Part shown: positions 27,797 through 35,034 of the stretch, piece after piece | Position numbering within the stretch: the stretch's first letter is position 1 | How the letters are laid out: the number at the start of each line of letters is the position of its first letter | Origin: Candidatus Mediterraneibacter pullicola | GTDB taxonomy: Bacteria > Bacillota > Clostridia > Lachnospirales > Lachnospiraceae | DNA length: 64,000 nt | Reading direction: 5' to 3' | Assembly (NCBI GenBank): GCA_019117065.1 | Contig: DXAK01000008.1 | Location: 1 to 64,000 of the forward strand | Position numbers and translations under genes: made by a program | Notes under the pieces: generated by a model | Database searches by the model: none | What the model was told of the DNA's origin: nothing | Seen by the model: the letters and a program-made list of their open reading frames with translations, nothing else

Positions 27797-28445
27797 AATT
27801 TATCCCCCACTTCAGTACATTTTTGATATAGGCGATGCTTTTGATATAAGCGGAGCCGGCATATGACGTTAACATCGGACGAAACACCGGCCTTTTCCAG
27901 AAATCAGGAGTCTTCCCCTGCATACCGGCCAGCTCATAGAGACTTCCCTCAAAGATGGTTTCTTTTCCCTTGTACTCGTAGAAATCTTTTGGGGTTACAA
28001 GTGAAAAATGCTTGTCGAATCTGCAGATTCCTGCTTCCCCTAGAATCTTGGCTGCATAGGAAGAACAAGTATAGTGATTTTTCTGGTAAAATGGTTTCCC
28101 CATCAGAATAAACGGAAGGCCAAGTATTGTGTAATGATAGCGGAACCTGTGTCTCATCGCTTCTTTTAACTGTTGTTCCACATATTTTTTTTGCTCTGCT
28201 GTACACTCAATACTGCACACCATATAATCTGCTCCCGGAAAAGCTCGCAGGATCTTTTCCTTATCCTCCCGCTCGAATCCAGCAAACAGCGGAACCGACG
28301 GATGCCTGCGCCCAATACTGTACGCCTCCTCAAGATCCGGGTCAAGCCCGATTGCTACATGAATATATTTCTGTTTTATGACTTTTCTTATAATCCCGGC
28401 GAACAGTCCCGGCGTATCCACAAATGCCATGTATATTTGCGCCAT
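27786..28445 (-). CDS. Permuted papain-like (YiiX/NlpC-P60 superfamily) protein
   Basis: 219 residues. The order of likely catalytic residues, His in IHVAIGLD (near residue 30) before Cys in NHYTCSSYAAKIL (near 145), fits the circularly permuted NlpC/P60 group (YiiX, lecithin retinol acyltransferase-like). That group includes lipid and amide hydrolases or transferases. No signal peptide is visible, so it may act inside the cell at the membrane. The start at 28445 has an AAGGGGGAG site; the longer open frame to 28499 would overlap the glycosyltransferase. Between a glycosyltransferase and a flippase-like gene. The family assignment is by motif only. Confidence 0.6.
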   Translation of the reverse strand: MAQIYMAFVDTPGLFAGIIRKVIKQKYIHVAIGLDPDLEEAYSIGRRHPSVPLFAGFEREDKEKILRAFPGADYMVCSIECTAEQKKYVEQQLKEAMRHRFRYHYTILGLPFILMGKPFYQKNHYTCSSYAAKILGEAGICRFDKHFSLVTPKDFYEYKGKETIFEGSLYELAGMQGKTPDFWKRPVFRPMLTSYAGSAYIKSIAYIKNVLKWGINYGR

Positions 28446-28470
28446 GTTATATGTCTCCCCCTTATCTATT

Positions 28471-29511
28471 CTATTGAAACTGATAAATTTTCCTCGCAAA
28501 ACGGTATCCGCCCAGCGTAAGGGTCCCCCCTAAGCGCCCCGGCAGGTACGTCAGCCCACTCAGCGTCGAATACCGCAGACGGTAGTAAAGCGCCGAGTTG
28601 TATGCCCGGATATTCTCCCACATATTCCTTCGTTTTGCTCTCGCCGCTTCTGTCTTGATCAAAAGCAGATGAATCGAAGAAATGGACAGCATAATAGAAA
28701 TATTTCGCGTCATGTAGGAGGCCAGCTTCGGATATTGTTCTTTCACAGCTTTAAGATCCACACTGCGCGCCACTAGTTCTGTTACCCGTATTTGCTGATC
28801 GATCCGCTTCATCAGCACTTTCTCGTTTACCGACTGATCTTCCCTGCCCAGATAGTAGTGATACAGATCAATATCCATATAGTAGATTTGTTCTACATAC
28901 GGCAGTGGCTGATAGGAAAAAAGGTTGTCCACATAGAATGTATGTTCCGGAAGCTTCACCCCGGATCTTCTTAGAACCTCTGTCCGAAACATAAGCGAGT
29001 GCATAATTAGATACTGAGACGGCCGGAATCTCCCGATGTCATTCCACGTGCACATCTTCTCTTTCGGGAATATATTCCGGTAATCCATCGCCCGGCTTGT
29101 ACCCTCATCCAGATGGTCATACACATAGTTGCATACAAAGAGATCTGGAATCGCTTGATCGTAAAGGTACTCCTTTTCCCCACATAAAGTTTTTATACGC
29201 TCAAGAAGCTTCCTGTAGGCCTCCTCGTCCAGCCAGTCGTCCGAATCTACAACTTTGTAATACACTCCCTGCGCCAGTTCCAATCCTTTGTTCACGCCGG
29301 AGCCATGACCGCCGTTCTTTTTATGTACTGCGCGGACGATATCCGGGTATTTTAATTGATATTCGTCCGCGATCTTAGCCGTACCGTCTGTAGATCCGTC
29401 GTCAATCAGGATAACCTCCACGTCTTTTCCACCCGTAAGCAATGTATCAATGCACCTTCTCATATAACCCTCTGAATTGTAGCATGGCACTGCAAACGTA
29501 ATGTATTTCAT
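28471..29511 (-). CDS. Glycosyltransferase family 2
   Basis: 346 residues with a GT-A domain. FAVPCYNSEGYMRRCIDTLL (residues 7-26) and VILIDDGSTDGT (about 34-45) bind the nucleotide sugar. VVDSDDWLDEEAY near residue 90 is the DxD metal site. The C-terminal 100 residues are basic and amphipathic, with no transmembrane span. It is the first gene of a three-gene run with the papain-like and flippase-like genes. Donor and acceptor sugars are unknown; a cell-surface glycan or glycolipid is likely. Confidence 0.92.
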   Translation of the reverse strand: MKYITFAVPCYNSEGYMRRCIDTLLTGGKDVEVILIDDGSTDGTAKIADEYQLKYPDIVRAVHKKNGGHGSGVNKGLELAQGVYYKVVDSDDWLDEEAYRKLLERIKTLCGEKEYLYDQAIPDLFVCNYVYDHLDEGTSRAMDYRNIFPKEKMCTWNDIGRFRPSQYLIMHSLMFRTEVLRRSGVKLPEHTFYVDNLFSYQPLPYVEQIYYMDIDLYHYYLGREDQSVNEKVLMKRIDQQIRVTELVARSVDLKAVKEQYPKLASYMTRNISIMLSISSIHLLLIKTEAARAKRRNMWENIRAYNSALYYRLRYSTLSGLTYLPGRLGGTLTLGGYRFARKIYQFQ

Positions 29512-29593
29512 AGTTCATCTTCCTCCTGTGTATTGGTATCTTTCCATTCATTCCTTATACATTTCTCATTTTACTAACAAATTGTAAAAAAGC

Positions 29594-29628
29594 AATCTTA
29601 AGATAACTACAATATAATTCTTAAGATT
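29594..29628. promoter_or_regulatory. Inverted repeat with two TCTTAAGA palindromes upstream of the glycosyltransferase
   Basis: AATCTTAAGA (29594-29603) and TCTTAAGATT (29619-29628) form a perfect 10-bp inverted repeat around a 15-base A/T-rich centre containing TATAAT. Each arm contains the 8-bp palindrome TCTTAAGA, with starts 23 bp apart, about two helical turns. This looks like a binding site for a dimeric regulator in the promoter of the glycosyltransferase cluster; the regulator is unknown. Confidence 0.5.
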
Positions 29629-29673
29629 TTGAAAAGATTTACACAACGATGCTGAAAGATGGCATATACGACT

Positions 29674-29820
29674 CTATTCTCTGCCCAATTTAAGCAGCGC
29701 GCGGTCCGCAGCGCTCCACACCTCCGATACGGCGAACAATACCGCTCCGATGGGAACTACGATCAAAATTAAAAGTGCAAGCATAACCCAGCTCAATGCT
29801 CTTCCGATCCTTCTTTTCAT
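29674..29820 (-). CDS. Small membrane protein, 48 residues, unknown function
   Basis: The open frame begins MKRRIGRALSWVMLALLILI. It is a short basic N-terminus, one hydrophobic helix (about residues 8-31) and an amphipathic tail ending in LLKLGRE. A strong AGGAGG site lies eight bases before the ATG, which supports translation. It is separated from the glycosyltransferase cluster by the TCTTAAGA inverted repeat. No family is recognised. An alternative ATG eight bases upstream opens a different frame with no membrane-like composition and was not chosen. Confidence 0.62.
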   Translation of the reverse strand: MKRRIGRALSWVMLALLILIVVPIGAVLFAVSEVWSAADRALLKLGRE

Positions 29821-29909
29821 TATCCATTCCTCCTCGCCATGATAGAAATTTCACTGTCTGCATATTTTCTAATTTAAATATTTTTTGTATGCATATTCAT
29901 AGTACCAAA

Positions 29910-30002
29910 GCCGGAGGCTTCCCCGCCATTTTGCGGGCTTACATTTGCCTCTGTCCGGCTTACACTTTTGTAAGGCGTCACCTGAAAAGTGAAATCTTTT
30001 TT
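29910..30002. other. Strongly structured intergenic segment (unassigned RNA or repeat)
   Basis: GCCGGAGGC and GCCTC-TGT-CCGGC (29910-29918 with 29947-29959) form a long stem that encloses an inner CCCGCC/GCGGGC-type hairpin. Immediately to the right, CTTACACTTTTGTAAG overlaps a competing stem, CACTTTT (29963-29969) with AAAAGTG (29985-29991), followed by a T run at 29996-30002. Read rightward this resembles a regulatory leader with an anti-terminator/terminator choice before the gene at 30096. It was compared from memory with known riboswitch classes and none fitted. A repeated palindrome is the alternative. Confidence 0.42.
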
Positions 30003-30020
30003 AAATTTTATGGGTACGGC

Positions 30021-30049
30021 TTGAGAAAAAATGAGAAAAGTTATAACAT
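30021..30049 (+). promoter_or_regulatory. Probable promoter of the 251-residue membrane protein gene
   Basis: -35 TTGAGA (30021-30026), 17-base spacer, -10 TAACAT (30044-30049), the latter overlapping the alternative hexamer TATAAC. It lies downstream of the terminator-like hairpin at 29963-30002, so the gene could be expressed independently of that structure. Confidence 0.5.
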
Positions 30050-30064
30050 AAGGGAGATTTTTTG

Positions 30065-30130
30065 ATGGGATATTATCGGGAAATGAGGTGGATCCATGAC
30101 ATACAGAAAAGATATCTCAGATGTATTTGA
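30065..30130 (+). CDS. Candidate overlapping upstream reading frame (21 residues)
   Basis: ATG at 30065 follows AAGGGAG by eight bases, a better site than the one for the 251-residue protein at 30096. The frame reads MGYYREMRWIHDIQKRYLRC and one more residue, and ends with TGA at 30128-30130, inside the main gene but in another frame. It might lower or couple translation of the main gene. It has no family resemblance and could be fortuitous. Confidence 0.25.
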   Translation: MGYYREMRWIHDIQKRYLRCI

Positions 30131-30851
30131 CGATGATTTTGAAGTGATATACGAAGATGATGAAGACAACTGGGGCTATGACGATATAAGAGCTGTCGAT
30201 GGCGGCTATGAAGATACAGAATATGAAGACGGTACAGATTCACGCCGCTCAAAGCAGAGCGAACCGCCGCGGAAGGCTGCGCGGTATAATACTGACGAGT
30301 ACGATGTCCCTCCGCGCCGCGCGGAAAAGCGCAGAAAGAAACGAGGCGTCCCTCTCGCCGCGCCGATTCGAAAGGGCGGACGTGTCCTCTCACGGGTCAC
30401 ATCCGCACTCATTCGCTGTCTTACCGCCGTTATCATCCTTGCCACCACAGCCTATGTGACATACACTTTCTGGAGAGCAAGCACACCGTACGGGGATGTC
30501 TCGGAATCAGTCCGCACGAGAGAAATGTCCATGACGCTGGCCGCGTACTTAAGCGTCGCGGCTATTTTCATCCTCTCGGAATTTATCGCCCTTCTCTGGT
30601 CCATGACAAGGACACGGGTGAGGGATGGCTATGACTCATGGAAGGAGGATACCGGGCGGGGACTTGTTTCTTTTATTGTCGTGTTCGGAACCTCCTACCT
30701 GTCGTTCCTTCTCTACCGCTTCATCCCCGAAGCGCCGGAGGTTCTGTACGGATTAAAAGGAGCTTTGGACGTATACGGTTCCATGCACAATGTCCTTCTT
30801 GGATTATGCACCGCAGGCGTCATCTCCTGCCTTGTGCGGAAATATTTCTAA
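30096..30851 (+). CDS. Unknown membrane protein with charged N-terminal tail
   Basis: 251 residues. The first 50 residues are very acidic and tyrosine-rich (DVFDDDFEVIYEDDEDNWGY), residues 50-100 are basic (KRRKKRGVP region), and four hydrophobic segments follow at about 105-127, 147-168, 191-210 and 229-246. No family is recognised. It is a monocistronic + strand gene between minus-strand neighbours. The start has GAGGTGG four bases upstream. A competing ATG at 30065 with a better site (AAGGGAG) opens a 21-codon frame that overlaps this start and may modulate its translation. Acidic cytoplasmic tails of this kind often mediate protein contacts; that is speculation here. Confidence 0.75.
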   Translation: MTYRKDISDVFDDDFEVIYEDDEDNWGYDDIRAVDGGYEDTEYEDGTDSRRSKQSEPPRKAARYNTDEYDVPPRRAEKRRKKRGVPLAAPIRKGGRVLSRVTSALIRCLTAVIILATTAYVTYTFWRASTPYGDVSESVRTREMSMTLAAYLSVAAIFILSEFIALLWSMTRTRVRDGYDSWKEDTGRGLVSFIVVFGTSYLSFLLYRFIPEAPEVLYGLKGALDVYGSMHNVLLGLCTAGVISCLVRKYF

Positions 30852-30875
30852 AGCCCGGCTGATTTTTAAGAAACT

Positions 30876-31955
30876 TTATAAAAACAATTTCTTCAGGCTC
30901 TCTTCATAGGGAGCCTTTGCAATGCCGTGCTCTGTCACAATTCCCGATATCAGTTCATGATCGGTAATGTCAAACGCCGGATTATAGCACGGTATCTCTG
31001 CAGGAGTCATCTGCTCCTTATAAAATTTGGAGCGTATTTCCTCTTCCGGGCGAAGTTCGATCGGGATGTCGCGCCCTGAAGGGCAGTTCATGTCGATAGT
31101 CGACGTCGGACCCAGAACATAGAAAGGGATGCCGTAATGTTTCGCAAGGACAGCCACTGTGCTCGTTCCGATCTTATTGGCGGTGTCGCCGTTTGCCGCA
31201 ATGCGGTCGCAGCCCACAAAGCACGCGTCTATCCATCCGTTTTTCATGACAACGCCCGCCATGTTATCACAGATGAGCGTCACATCAATCCCGCCCTTAT
31301 ACAGTTCATACGCCGTTAGTCTTGCTCCCTGAAGAAGCGGTCTTGTCTCATCGGCAAACACCCGGAAATTCATCCCTCTTTCCTTCCCGAGAAACAATGG
31401 TCCCAGAGCGGTTCCATATCCCGACGTTGCCAGAGGCCCGGCATTACAGTGCGTAAGAATCCCCGCGCCGTCCTTAATGAGCGTAAGCCCGTGTTCCGAG
31501 ATAGCCCGGCACATCATGACATCTTCCCTCTGTATGCTGTAGCTCTCATCAAACAGGGCTTCTTTAATTTTCTCCACTTTCAGAGCGCTGTTCTTTATTA
31601 CGGTCTGCTCCATCCGGTTAAGCGCCCAGCTTAAATTGACAGCCGTAGGACGCGACGACTCCAGATATGTCTTATAGTTCCTGAATTGCATCAGGAACTC
31701 TCCGTAATCCTCTGTCTGAATTTTTCCCGCAAGAACGGCAATTCCGTACGCCGCACAGATTCCAATGGCCGGAGCGCCCCGCACCTTAAGCCTCAATATC
31801 GCGTCGTAGATTTCTTCCGCCGTGCGAAGTTCCAAATATTCCTCCCTGCCCGGAAGCTTGGTCTGATCAATAATGATCACGGCGCTTCGGTCGCCGCTCA
31901 GTCTTACGTTTGTGACCTTTTTCATTTCCTTTTCAACATTCCACATCTCTGCCAT
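30876..31955 (-). CDS. mtnA: S-methyl-5-thioribose-1-phosphate isomerase
   Basis: Isomerises 5-methylthioribose 1-phosphate to methylthioribulose 1-phosphate in methylthioadenosine salvage. About 359 residues; homologous to eIF2B alpha-type proteins. Family blocks: [36 protein letters not shown] (catalytic Cys), [29 protein letters not shown] (catalytic Asp). The start at 31955 is preceded by AAAGGAG; the frame extends six codons to 31973, where ATGA overlaps the stop of the recombinase gene, so the two are coupled. Partners for this pathway (deaminase and phosphorylase) lie at 52.5-54.7 kb. No mtnB, C or D is in the window. Confidence 0.94.
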   Translation of the reverse strand: MAEMWNVEKEMKKVTNVRLSGDRSAVIIIDQTKLPGREEYLELRTAEEIYDAILRLKVRGAPAIGICAAYGIAVLAGKIQTEDYGEFLMQFRNYKTYLESSRPTAVNLSWALNRMEQTVIKNSALKVEKIKEALFDESYSIQREDVMMCRAISEHGLTLIKDGAGILTHCNAGPLATSGYGTALGPLFLGKERGMNFRVFADETRPLLQGARLTAYELYKGGIDVTLICDNMAGVVMKNGWIDACFVGCDRIAANGDTANKIGTSTVAVLAKHYGIPFYVLGPTSTIDMNCPSGRDIPIELRPEEEIRSKFYKEQMTPAEIPCYNPAFDITDHELISGIVTEHGIAKAPYEESLKKLFL

Positions 31956-31969
31956 ACTGAATGCTCCTT

Positions 31970-32863
31970 TCATTTTTCCGGTTTCTCTATCCGTATCTTC
32001 ACAAGACTGTCCGCCTGCCTGCCTAAATGCCCCTTATAGCTTATCCCTCTGTAACGTCGTATCTGCTGTTCCGTTCGTCCCATCTGTCCTGCCACCTGAC
32101 GGGCGGATGCCCCGTACGCGAACAGATTGAAGGCGCAACAGTTCCTGACCGCCTCGGCACTGTAATTTGGCACTCCTGCCTTCGCACAGAGCTTTTTCAT
32201 CATACGGCTGACATACATGGTATTGAGCCGCCTTCCGCTCCGGTTATAAAAAAAACTCGGATATTTCTCCCTCTGTTCCATATAATCCATTAAAATCTCC
32301 CAAGCATCTTTGGGAATGTAACACGGTTCCTCCCGGCCAGAAAGCAGCGCAAACGAATCCTCACCGTATATCACAAAATCCTCTTCCCTGTTAAGAGCCG
32401 CGATTTCTGTGGAGGCAAGTCCCGCGCGGTACATCAGTGTCAGAATCGTATACTCCATTTGATTGTCTGAGGCAGCATCAAGGAGCCTGTCCATATCTTC
32501 TACCGGCACGGACCGGGCAAGCTTTCGCTCCTTCTCCATATGCTTCAGATAAGGATAGAAAAAGTCTCTTGGTCCCCTGTTCTCGCCCTGTTCCTCCAGA
32601 AACTGCGCAAAGGAATGAAGTTCGCGGAATTTTTTCGTAACGGTAAGGGGACTGATCTCTCCACTTCCTGCGCGTTCTTTCATAAATCCATAATAACGCC
32701 TCACATCCTTCTCTGTCACGTCCCTGAAGCTTTTTTTACAGAATCGGCAGAATTCTCCGATATCCGACCTGTAAGAAGCCTCCGTCGAGCTGCTCTTAAA
32801 CTGTTTTCGAAATAAATCCCATAGTTTTGAATCGGCAAATTCTATGTTCGTGTTCTGGTGCAT
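31970..32863 (-). CDS. Tyrosine recombinase-like protein with degenerate active site
   Basis: About 297 residues: an N-terminal core-binding (SAM-like) domain (residues about 10-110) and a C-terminal domain of the phage-integrase fold. The first arginine is present (R146, [14 protein letters not shown]), as are the second (R240) and the tyrosine (Y271). But the two histidine positions appear as Glu237 and Arg263 ([11 protein letters not shown] and [12 protein letters not shown]). Catalysis as a normal recombinase is therefore doubtful. The start at 32863 uses AAGGGGG; a GTG at 32893 is less likely. It is the first gene of an operon with mtnA, with no phage genes nearby. Confidence 0.82.
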   Translation of the reverse strand: MHQNTNIEFADSKLWDLFRKQFKSSSTEASYRSDIGEFCRFCKKSFRDVTEKDVRRYYGFMKERAGSGEISPLTVTKKFRELHSFAQFLEEQGENRGPRDFFYPYLKHMEKERKLARSVPVEDMDRLLDAASDNQMEYTILTLMYRAGLASTEIAALNREEDFVIYGEDSFALLSGREEPCYIPKDAWEILMDYMEQREKYPSFFYNRSGRRLNTMYVSRMMKKLCAKAGVPNYSAEAVRNCCAFNLFAYGASARQVAGQMGRTEQQIRRYRGISYKGHLGRQADSLVKIRIEKPEK

Positions 32864-32921
32864 CCGGCTGGCCCCCTTCCTTGTACGATCCACTTTCTAA
32901 AATGTTATTCGTATTATTCAT

Positions 32922-32950
32922 ACTATAACATTTTGTAAAGAATAATGCAA
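32922..32950 (-). promoter_or_regulatory. Promoter of the recombinase-like gene and mtnA
   Basis: -35 TTGCAT (32945-32950), 17-base spacer, -10 TATAGT (32922-32927) on the minus strand. The -35 hexamer is only four bases from the base of a 22-bp hairpin. Confidence 0.72.
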
Positions 32951-32954
32951 TAGA

Positions 32955-33011
32955 AAGACAGCCGATCCGAAGAAAATACTATTGTGTGGTTTTCTTCGGA
33001 TCGGCTGTCTT
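32955..33011 (-). terminator. Long perfect hairpin after the ECF gene, probable terminator
   Basis: A 22-bp perfect inverted repeat (32955-32976 with 32990-33011, core GACAGCCGATCCGAAGAAAA) around a 13-base loop. It lies 38 bp after the stop of the ECF S-component gene, and a short T-rich tail (TTTCTATT) follows on the minus strand. The length and perfection are unusual for a simple terminator. Confidence 0.65.
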
Positions 33012-33048
33012 ATTCCTGATCTTTTCTGCCTGATTTCTTCTGCATGAT

Positions 33049-33618
33049 CTACTCTGCCCGTGATGCCGCCTCTCTTTTGCCGTGGCTGTGGAACTGCACG
33101 AACCCTGTCCTGCCAAGAGCAATCATTACCGACGGGATCAGCACAAGCTGGATGATAATGCCGGGAACAGCGTTGAAAAACGCCCCTGCCAGAAACATTT
33201 TCATCGTAAAAGCACCGCCGGATACGCCGAGCAGTATCATCTGCACTACTGCCCACACAAGACGTCCTGCTATCATGGCAGCGATGAGTGCACGGTAGAG
33301 GGATACGATACATTTCCACCGTGAAGCGGAATACACCAGACCGATCACCAGCCCGTATGTCATCATCTCAAACGCCATCGCCACTCCCGTAGGGAACAGC
33401 ACCGGCATCCCGAATACCATGTAGCGGATAAACGGCAGTATAAATCCCAGCGCCGCTCCGTACTGCCACCCGCAGATCACCCCGCACAAAAGCACCGGGA
33501 TGTGCATGGGGAGCATCATGTTCCCAATCTGCGGAATCTGCCCTGTCAGAAACGGGAGCAGCATACCGACTGCAAGAAACATTGCGGAAAGCGTCAGATT
33601 TTTCGTTGTTTTACTCAT
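33049..33618 (-). CDS. ECF transporter S component (substrate not identified)
   Basis: 189 residues, about six hydrophobic segments, with the typical ECF opening (LTLSAMFLAVGMLLPFLTGQIPQIGNMMLPMHIPVLLCG, conserved-type AMF and MLPMHIPV features). S components bind a vitamin or similar ligand and work with a shared EcfAAT module. That module is not nearby, so this is a group II solitary S component. No riboswitch was recognised in the 28 bp upstream, which would have hinted at the ligand. The C-terminal tail is short and charged (HSHGKREAASRAE). Confidence 0.88.
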   Translation of the reverse strand: MSKTTKNLTLSAMFLAVGMLLPFLTGQIPQIGNMMLPMHIPVLLCGVICGWQYGAALGFILPFIRYMVFGMPVLFPTGVAMAFEMMTYGLVIGLVYSASRWKCIVSLYRALIAAMIAGRLVWAVVQMILLGVSGGAFTMKMFLAGAFFNAVPGIIIQLVLIPSVMIALGRTGFVQFHSHGKREAASRAE

Positions 33619-33646
33619 AGTCTATTATCCTTTCTAATGTCCCGCC

Positions 33647-34780
33647 TTACGCGTTTAATTTCTCTGTGAAATCCGCCATTGCCTCTGAGATCTTGATCTG
33701 CTGGGGACAGACTGCCTCACAGCTTCTGCATCCCACGCAGGCGGACGGTTTTTTATCTTCAGGATAGGAAGAGAGCGCCATGGGCGCAATGAATCCGCCC
33801 TCCGTAAAATTGTGCTCATTATAAAGCGCCAGAAGCTCTGGTATATCAAGTCCTTGAGGACAGTGGCTGATACAATACCGGCAGGCAGTACAAGGCAAGA
33901 CCTTCCTGCCAAGCATATCCTCAGCAATAGACATCAGCGTCTTCATTTCCTGCTCATTGAGTGGTTTGTCCTCTTCGTATGTACGGATATTTGCCTTGAG
34001 CTGATCCATGTTGGACATTCCCGATAGCACCATCTTCACTTCTGGAATTGTCTGGAGGAAGCGGAATGCCCAAGCAGGAATTTCTTCCTCCGGTCTGAGG
34101 GCTTTTAACTGCACCTCATATTTTTCTTCGAGAGAAGCAAGTCTCCCTCCCCTTAAGGGTTCCATCACCCATACCGGGATGTTGTATTTTTTCAATAACT
34201 CCGCCTTTTCCTTGGCATCTTGAAAACTCCAGTCCAGATAGTTAATCTGCAGCTGACCGAACTCCATATCTTTCCCATATGCATCAAGGAAACGCTTGAT
34301 CACTTCACGGCTTCCATGGGCGGAAAAACCAAGGTGACGGATCTTGCCCGCTTCCTTTTGCTTCACCAGATAATCCCGAATCCCGTACTTCTCATCCAGA
34401 TAATAGTCGATATTCATCTCACAGACATTGTGGAACAGGTAAAAATCAAAATACTCTACCTGACATTTTTCCAGCTGCTTCTCAAAGATCTCCTCCACTT
34501 TATCCATGTTGGAAAGATCATATCCGGGGAATTTGGACGCCAGATAGAACTTCTCCCGCGGATAATTTTTGAGGATACGTCCCATCGCCAGCTCTGACTG
34601 CCCGCCATGGTATCCCCATGCGGTGTCGTAGTAGTTGATGCCGTTCTCCATGGCGTACTCAACCATCTTGGCGGCAGCGGCCTCGTCAATCTTGGAATCA
34701 TCGCCGCCGATCACTGGAAGACGCATCGCGCCCAACCCAAGCCCTGAGAGCTGTAGCTTGTGAAAATCTCTGTAAACCAT
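33647..34780 (-). CDS. Aldo/keto reductase with C-terminal two [4Fe-4S] ferredoxin domain
   Basis: 377 residues. An N-terminal TIM-barrel aldo/keto reductase (GLGAMRLPVIGG, YYDTAWGYHGGQSE with Asp and Tyr of the tetrad, LASKFPGYD with Lys, YFDFYLFHNV with His) carries a C-terminal ferredoxin-like module. The two Cys motifs, CTACRYCISHCPQG and CVGCRSCEAVCPQQ, lie at about residues 300-360. Such fusions are common in anaerobic Clostridia and probably pass electrons between ferredoxin and a carbonyl/alcohol substrate; the substrate is unknown. The start at 34780 (MVYRDFHKLQLSGL) follows AAGGGGATCGGT. A longer frame to 34891 overlaps the next gene. Confidence 0.92.
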   Translation of the reverse strand: MVYRDFHKLQLSGLGLGAMRLPVIGGDDSKIDEAAAAKMVEYAMENGINYYDTAWGYHGGQSELAMGRILKNYPREKFYLASKFPGYDLSNMDKVEEIFEKQLEKCQVEYFDFYLFHNVCEMNIDYYLDEKYGIRDYLVKQKEAGKIRHLGFSAHGSREVIKRFLDAYGKDMEFGQLQINYLDWSFQDAKEKAELLKKYNIPVWVMEPLRGGRLASLEEKYEVQLKALRPEEEIPAWAFRFLQTIPEVKMVLSGMSNMDQLKANIRTYEEDKPLNEQEMKTLMSIAEDMLGRKVLPCTACRYCISHCPQGLDIPELLALYNEHNFTEGGFIAPMALSSYPEDKKPSACVGCRSCEAVCPQQIKISEAMADFTEKLNA

Positions 34781-34812
34781 ACCGATCCCCTTCTTTCTAT
34801 GTCCATATTCAC

Positions 34813-35016
34813 TTATTTGATATCCAGCTGCGGAGGTTCGTCCAGATGCTCGGATACATATTTCCCATTCTTTTTCCTCTGTCTGACACACTCTGTCAGA
34901 AGATACTCGATCTGACCGTTGACAGACCGAAAATCATCCTCCGCCCACGCCGCTATGGCGTCATACAGTTTTTCCGAGAGCCTGAGCGGAATCTGTTTTT
35001 TCCCGTTATCAGCCAT
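34813..35016 (-). CDS. Ribbon-helix-helix DNA-binding protein
   Basis: 67 residues. The strand [26 protein letters not shown] and the following helix with a polar turn ([16 protein letters not shown]) are typical of Arc/MetJ-type dimeric repressors. The start at 35016 (MADNGKKQ) is used because GGAG lies ten bases upstream; a TTG two codons earlier is possible. It is 18 bp after the SPFH gene and surely co-transcribed. A palindrome over the operon's -10 may be its operator; both are inference. Antitoxin function is unlikely, as there is no toxin partner. Confidence 0.8.
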   Translation of the reverse strand: MADNGKKQIPLRLSEKLYDAIAAWAEDDFRSVNGQIEYLLTECVRQRKKNGKYVSEHLDEPPQLDIK

Positions 35017-35034
35017 AAGCAATCCGCTCCTTTA

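Noticed and set aside
28446-28499. N-terminal extension of the papain-like protein
   Set aside because: It overlaps the end of the glycosyltransferase gene and lies upstream of a good ribosome binding site for the start at 28445.
29894-30002. Cyclic-di-GMP (GEMM-I) or glycine riboswitch
   Set aside because: Fragments such as GGACAGAGG and AAGCCTCCGGC recall these classes on the minus strand, but the full conserved core and helix order are missing.
29796-30065. An 89-codon plus-strand frame through the structured intergenic segment
   Set aside because: No ribosome binding site, composition not protein-like, and it runs through strong hairpins and over the small membrane peptide gene.
31970-32863. 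Recombinase as evidence of a prophage or integrative element
   Set aside because: There are no phage, conjugation or excisionase genes, and the neighbours are chromosomal housekeeping genes; the active site is also degenerate.
34813-35016. RHH protein as the antitoxin of a toxin-antitoxin pair
   Set aside because: Neither neighbour resembles a toxin; the partner gene is a 342-residue membrane protein.
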